Shown: piece after piece, positions 5,523 through 8,333 of the stretch
How positions within the stretch are numbered: position 1 is the first letter of the stretch
Layout of the letters: each line of letters begins with the position of its first letter
Origin: Phycisphaerales bacterium
GTDB taxonomy: Bacteria; Planctomycetota; Phycisphaerae; Phycisphaerales; UBA1924
Assembly (NCBI GenBank): GCA_019747615.1
Contig: JAIEQQ010000178.1
Coordinates: 1 to 8,333, forward strand
Direction: 5' to 3'
DNA length: 8,333 nucleotides
Notes under the pieces: model-generated
What the model was told of the DNA's origin: nothing
The model's input: only the letters and a program-made list of their open reading frames with translations
Database searches by the model: none
Translations under genes and position numbers: made by a program

Positions 5523-5659
5523 TGTTGGCGCGTTTCGACGCGGGGCCGCGACGTTGCTCGCCGATGGGCTTTGCGGGCACGGGCAAGCGTCAGATCGTGT
5601 TGTTGATCGACCACGGGTGCAGTCTGGAGCGCGCCGATCATGGCCAAGCGAACGAGTAA
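5522..5659 (+). CDS. Doubtful 45-aa ORF bridging panD and aroB
   Basis: The ATG at 5522-5524 shares its A with the panD stop (TGATG), the layout used for termination-reinitiation. The frame ends in TAA at 5657-5659, 20 bases inside aroB. The product begins MLARFDAGPRRCSPMGF and contains a hydrophobic stretch, IVLLIDHGC. I recognise no family. It may be a real small protein, a coupling device that carries ribosomes to the aroB start, or a chance open frame in GC-rich DNA. No homologous motif supports it. Confidence 0.22.
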   Translation: MLARFDAGPRRCSPMGFAGTGKRQIVLLIDHGCSLERADHGQANE

Positions 5660-7052
5660 GAGCGGGCGGATTGATTTGAAGCCCGCTCGCACGTCACGGC
5701 CGCGGCGACCGAGGTCGGGCGCTGACGCTGACGCTCGCGCGACGCCAAGCGCCGGAGGCGCTTCGCTGCCCACGGACGTTTCGCTCAACGTTCGCTCGGC
5801 GGGGATCGCGCCGTTCAAGTATCAGGTTGTGATCGGGCACGGGCTGATCGCTCGCGCGACTCCGGCGATCGGCGCGGCGCTGGCCGGGCGGCGCGCGGCG
5901 CTGATTGTCGTCGATTCCGGGCTCGATCGCGCCGGTGATTCGGTCGAGGCAATGATGGCGATGGTCAAGGCTGCGGGGCTGCGGTCGAGCGTTTGTGCCG
6001 TGAACGCCAGCGAGCGACACAAGTCGCTGGCGACGCTGGAGCATGTGCTGGCGGATGCGGCCCGCCTGCGGCTTGAGCGGACGGATTGCGTCATCGCCCT
6101 CGGCGGCGGGGTGGTGACGGATCTTGCGGGGTTCGCTGCCAGCGTGTATCGGCGCGGCGTGGACGTGTTGCAGTTCCCCAGTTCGCTCCTGGCGATGGTG
6201 GACGCGGCGGTGGGCGGCAAGACCGCGGTGAATCTGCTGGTGGGCGATGATCGTGACGATCGGACGGGGAGCGCTGGCGCTGCGGGCGATGGCGAGGCAC
6301 GCCTGCTGAAGAACATGGTCGGCGCGTTCCACCCGGCCCGCTTGGTGGTGTGCGACACGGCGCTGCTCTCGACGCTGCCTGCTCGCGAGCTGCGCTCCGG
6401 GCTTGCTGAGTGCATCAAGCACGCGCTCATCGGCCGGGCGCTGGGCGATCGATCACTCTGGGCTTGGCTGGAGGCGAACGCGGGCGCGGTGCTGCGGCTT
6501 GAGCCTGCGGCGGTGGTGGAACTTGTCGCACGCAATGTTGCGTGCAAGGCCCGCATCGTGCAGCGCGACGAGCGCGAGACGAGCACGAAGCCCGACGGGG
6601 GACGCATGATGCTCAACCTGGGGCACACGTTCGGGCACGCGATCGAGACTCTGCCGGGGCTCTCGTGGGAGGGCGGCGCCGGTGCTCGAACTCGCCAGAA
6701 GTCGCCCCTGAAGCACGGCGAGGCGATCGGCTTGGGGCTGATCTGCGCGTGCGTGGCCAGTGAGGAGCTCGGGTTGCTTTCTGCGCCCGCGGGCGCGCGG
6801 GTGTCATCGCGTGTGACGGAGATGCTTGTGCGCGTCGGGTTGCCGACACGGGTGCGCGGGCTGCCGAGCGCGGCTGAGATCGCGACGCGGATGATGGATG
6901 ACAAGAAGGTGGCGTCCGGGCGGATGCGGCTGGTGCTGCCGACGACGGGCGGGGGCTGCCGCGTGGTGGCGGATGTGCCGGGGGCGGTGGTGGAGCGGGC
7001 GATTGGGGCGGTGATGAGTGATGGGCGGGGAAACGTACACGGAGAGGACTGA
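5640..7052 (+). CDS. aroB: 3-Dehydroquinate synthase AroB with basic N-terminal extension and insertion
   Basis: AroB converts DAHP to 3-dehydroquinate, step two of the shikimate pathway, using NAD and a divalent metal. The 470-aa product is about 100 longer than usual. Core motifs: IGHGLI (about 65-70), the NAD-binding VIALGGGVVTDLAGF with GGG at 155-157, PSSLLAMVDAAVGGKTAVN (180-198), KNMVGAFHPA from 224, GLAECIKHAL with metal ligand Glu257, LNLGHTFGHAIE with His329, and LKHGEAIGLGL with His359. All three metal ligands are present. Residues 1-46 form a Lys/Arg-rich, low-complexity extension (MAKRTSKSGR...) before the first strand. About 199-221 is a hydrophilic insertion between two motifs that are nearly adjacent in most homologues, and a smaller one precedes His359. 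The ATG at 5640 has GGAG at 5626-5629, slightly far but usable. The C-terminal NVHGED and TGA lie in a CACGGAG repeat tract. The function is secure. Confidence 0.95.
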   Translation: MAKRTSKSGRIDLKPARTSRPRRPRSGADADARATPSAGGASLPTDVSLNVRSAGIAPFKYQVVIGHGLIARATPAIGAALAGRRAALIVVDSGLDRAGDSVEAMMAMVKAAGLRSSVCAVNASERHKSLATLEHVLADAARLRLERTDCVIALGGGVVTDLAGFAASVYRRGVDVLQFPSSLLAMVDAAVGGKTAVNLLVGDDRDDRTGSAGAAGDGEARLLKNMVGAFHPARLVVCDTALLSTLPARELRSGLAECIKHALIGRALGDRSLWAWLEANAGAVLRLEPAAVVELVARNVACKARIVQRDERETSTKPDGGRMMLNLGHTFGHAIETLPGLSWEGGAGARTRQKSPLKHGEAIGLGLICACVASEELGLLSAPAGARVSSRVTEMLVRVGLPTRVRGLPSAAEIATRMMDDKKVASGRMRLVLPTTGGGCRVVADVPGAVVERAIGAVMSDGRGNVHGED

Positions 7053-7093
7053 GGGGCACGGAGGAACGCGGAGGGGGACGGACGAGGACGGGA
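7038..7093 (+). repeat. Purine-rich CACGGAG repeat tract at the aroB 3' end
   Basis: CACGGAG occurs at 7038-7044 and 7057-7063, with CGCGGAG at 7067-7073, set in a G/A-rich tract that runs on as GGACGGACGAGGACGGGAG to the heptamer array. The first unit encodes the final residues of aroB, whose TGA is at 7050-7052. Units are unevenly spaced (19 and 10 bases), so this is a degenerate rather than a clean tandem repeat. Confidence 0.5.
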
Positions 7094-7170
7094 GGGCTGG
7101 GGGCTGAGGGCTGAGGGCTGAGGGCTGAGGGCTGAGGGCTGACGGCTGAAGGCTGACGGCTGAACGCTGT
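7094..7170 (+). repeat. Heptamer array GGGCTGA, 11 units
   Basis: Eleven 7-bp units run in register. The first is GGGCTGG (7094-7100); six perfect GGGCTGA copies follow (7101-7142); then CGGCTGA, AGGCTGA, CGGCTGA and ACGCTGT (7143-7170). Decay towards the right edge with a clean centre is typical of expansion by slippage followed by mutation. It lies 41 bp after the aroB stop and 62 bp before the next gene. There are no spacers, so it is not a CRISPR array. Heptanucleotide arrays between genes are known in cyanobacteria (the STRR family); relationship to those is not implied. Confidence 0.92.
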
Positions 7171-7191
7171 GGCATGACGGTTGCGTTGGTG

Positions 7192-7225
7192 CTCGCTGGC
7201 GGCGGAGTCCGCCTTTACCAGCGAG
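7192..7225 (+). promoter_or_regulatory. Nested hairpin covering the ribosome binding site of the next gene
   Basis: CTCGCTGG (7192-7199) pairs perfectly with CCAGCGAG (7218-7225). Inside, GGCGG (7201-7205) pairs with CCGCC (7209-7213) around the loop AGT, leaving TTTA unpaired on the 3' side. The outer right arm overlaps GAGGA (7223-7227), the Shine-Dalgarno of the ORF at 7233, so the folded RNA would hide it. It may be a translational control hairpin for the flagellar pair, or a REP-like palindrome; the sequence does not decide. Confidence 0.55.
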
Positions 7226-7232
7226 GATCGCG

Positions 7233-7523
7233 ATGGCCATTCGAGAAGACAAGGCGGTTGATCGGCCGGCGTTCATGGGCGGGGGGGCCGCGGGGGCTGG
7301 GATGCCGCGTCCGACGTCTCGAACCGAGGGCGCTGCACCGCTGCCGGTGCGGGATTTGCGCACGCTGGGCGGGCGGATTCGACGGCTCGCGAGCCTCGCG
7401 GCGGCGTGTCATGAGGCCCGGGTCATCAGCAGCGAGCGGGCGACGGCTCACCCCGAGGATCGGGCGGCTGATGACGCACAATCTGCGCCGACGCGCAGGG
7501 AGTCGCGTGGAGACTGCGCATGA
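7233..7523 (+). CDS. Unknown 96-aa protein coupled to flagellar rod gene
   Basis: I do not recognise this protein. Support for a real gene comes from context: GAGGA at 7223-7227 sits five bases before the ATG, and the TGA (7521-7523) overlaps the ATG of the downstream flagellar gene (ATGA), a layout typical of translational coupling. The sequence is Ala/Arg-rich. It has a Gly-rich part (MGGGAAGAGM, 15-24), a likely helix (VRDLRTLGGRIRRLASLAAA, 39-58) and a polar, probably disordered C-terminal third. There is no signal peptide, membrane helix or catalytic motif. A small accessory or chaperone-like flagellar factor is possible, but that rests only on position. A longer plus-strand frame from 7174 overlaps it and runs into the rod gene out of frame; I consider that one spurious. 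Confidence 0.6.
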   Translation: MAIREDKAVDRPAFMGGGAAGAGMPRPTSRTEGAAPLPVRDLRTLGGRIRRLASLAAACHEARVISSERATAHPEDRAADDAQSAPTRRESRGDCA

Positions 7524-8317
7524 ACTACGGACTGAACATCTCCGCCAGCGGGATGCAGACGGCCCTGTACCGGATGGACGTCTTTGCGAACAACCTGTCG
7601 AACATGTCGACCGTCGGCTTCAAGAGCGACATCCCCGCCACGCGCCAGCGCGATGTTGTGCGGGTTGAGGATGGCGTTGGAAGCCTGCCGAGTAACAAGC
7701 TGCTGGAGGCGCTGGGGGCGGGCGTGATGCTCGCGCCGACACGCGTGTCGACCGGCCAGGGCACGCTCGAGCCGACGCCGAACCCGCTGGATGTCGGCAT
7801 CAACGGGCCGGGGTTCATGGTGGTGCGGCAGTCGCAGGGTTCGAGCCCCGACAGCTTCAAGCTGACGCGCGACGGACGACTGACGATCAATCGCCAGGGC
7901 TTCCTTGTGCAGTCTACCAGTGGCTTCCCGGTGCTGGACAACGCAGACCGCCCGATCACGCTCGACGCATCCCGGCCCGTGCGGATCGATGGCGACGGCA
8001 CTGTGCGCCAGGACAACAAGATCGCCGGGAGGATCCACGTCGTTGACGTTGGCGATCGCTCGGCCCTGAAGAAGCACGGCGACAGCCTGCTCGGCGTTCC
8101 CGCCGACGCGATGGCGCGGCGGACGCTCTCAACCGCCTCGACGCTTCAGCAGAACACGGTGGAGCGATCAACCGTGGACCCGATCCGGGCGACGATGAAC
8201 ATCTCCAGCGCTGAGCGCGCGGTGGGGCGCGGGGCGCGGATGATCCAGATCCACGACGAGATCATGCAGAAGGCGATCCACACGTTCGGCAAGGTGGCCT
8301 GTCGGCGGCGGTTGTGA
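7520..8317 (+). CDS. Flagellar basal-body rod protein, FlgF/FlgG family
   Basis: Proteins of this family polymerise to form the rod that passes through the periplasm and drives the flagellar hook; they are exported by the flagellar type III apparatus, so no cleaved signal peptide is expected, and none is seen. The 265-aa length suits FlgF or FlgG. The N-terminus has the rod/hook signature: GLNISASGMQTALYRMDVFANNLSN (about 4-28) followed by TVGFKSD. The middle has DVGINGPGFMVV (about 92-103), FKLTRDGRLTINRQGFLV (113-130) and a domain of short beta segments. The C-terminus MNISSAERAVGRGARMIQIHDEIMQKAIHTFGKV matches the conserved helical D0/D1 end. FlgF and FlgG are hard to separate without comparison, so no symbol is given. 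The end CRRRL is slightly longer and more basic than usual. The gene begins inside the stop of the 96-aa ORF, and more flagellar genes probably follow beyond 8333. Confidence 0.9.
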   Translation: MNYGLNISASGMQTALYRMDVFANNLSNMSTVGFKSDIPATRQRDVVRVEDGVGSLPSNKLLEALGAGVMLAPTRVSTGQGTLEPTPNPLDVGINGPGFMVVRQSQGSSPDSFKLTRDGRLTINRQGFLVQSTSGFPVLDNADRPITLDASRPVRIDGDGTVRQDNKIAGRIHVVDVGDRSALKKHGDSLLGVPADAMARRTLSTASTLQQNTVERSTVDPIRATMNISSAERAVGRGARMIQIHDEIMQKAIHTFGKVACRRRL

Positions 8318-8333
8318 TTGGGCGTAGATACGT

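Noticed and set aside
5529..5551. Possible terminator after panD (CGCG...CGCG pairings near 5529-5551)
   Set aside because: Pairings are only 4-5 bp, with very small loops and no T-run; they are expected by chance in such GC-rich DNA.
7094..7170. Possible CRISPR array
   Set aside because: Units are 7 bp with no spacers, so it is a simple tandem repeat.
5822..7363. 513-codon minus-strand open frame opposite aroB
   Set aside because: It is the antisense of a clear AroB with all active-site motifs. The product is Ser/Pro/Arg-rich without motifs and includes the translated heptamer array (SALSPQP repeats). Long antisense frames are common at this GC content.
7174..7668. Plus-strand 164-codon frame beginning at ATG 7174
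   Set aside because: It overlaps both the 96-aa ORF and the rod gene out of frame, lacks a ribosome binding site and is Arg-rich without motifs. The ORF at 7233 has the better start signals and the ATGA overlap.

Overview
The window is high-GC DNA from a Gram-negative-type bacterium. It has lipid A synthesis (LpxA), lipoylation (LipB), a flagellar rod/hook-family protein, and several proteins with alanine/arginine/lysine-rich tails. Protein style and gene mix fit a planctomycete, most likely class Phycisphaerae. That placement is an inference from general familiarity, not from a search. Everything recognised is chromosomal housekeeping; I see no transposase, phage gene, CRISPR array, rRNA or tRNA.

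Layout. At 1-628 (minus) is lipB, cut off at its 3' end by the window edge, divergent from lpxA (712-1536, plus). A YycJ/WalJ-like metallo-beta-lactamase-fold hydrolase follows (about 1656-2747, plus). It converges on a family 2 glycosyltransferase (2915-3892, minus). A 210-bp divergent spacer with several inverted repeats separates that gene from a plus-strand run: rsfS (4103-5041), panD (5148-5522), a doubtful 45-codon ORF (5522-5659), aroB (5640-7052), an unknown 96-aa ORF (7233-7523) and a FlgF/FlgG-family gene (7520-8317). The last two overlap by ATGA and look translationally coupled. No intergenic gap exceeds 300 bp.

How the genes relate. They are individually central: lipoate attachment, lipid A, ribosome silencing, beta-alanine for pantothenate/CoA, and the shikimate pathway. 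They do not form one pathway. The rsfS-panD-aroB stretch may be co-transcribed, and the 96-aa ORF plus the rod protein probably begin a flagellar cluster that continues past the window.

What stands out lies in the short repeats. Two families recur. One is a G-rich heptamer, GGG(G/C)(C/T)GA, at 1523, 2686 (weak), 2901 (reverse) and 7094. The other is a hexamer, GTGAAC, at 1548, 2715 and 5108 (reverse). Two hexamer copies share a 27-nt core at 26 of 27 positions in opposite orientation, including flank that is not tandem repeat. With a CACGGAG-type repeat at 7038, these sequences supply the stop codons and last residues of lpxA, the hydrolase, the glycosyltransferase and aroB. Two enzymes, RsfS and AroB, carry unusual basic N-terminal extensions, and AroB also has an internal insertion. 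I found no convincing wholly new system; the repeat families and the tailed RsfS are the best leads.
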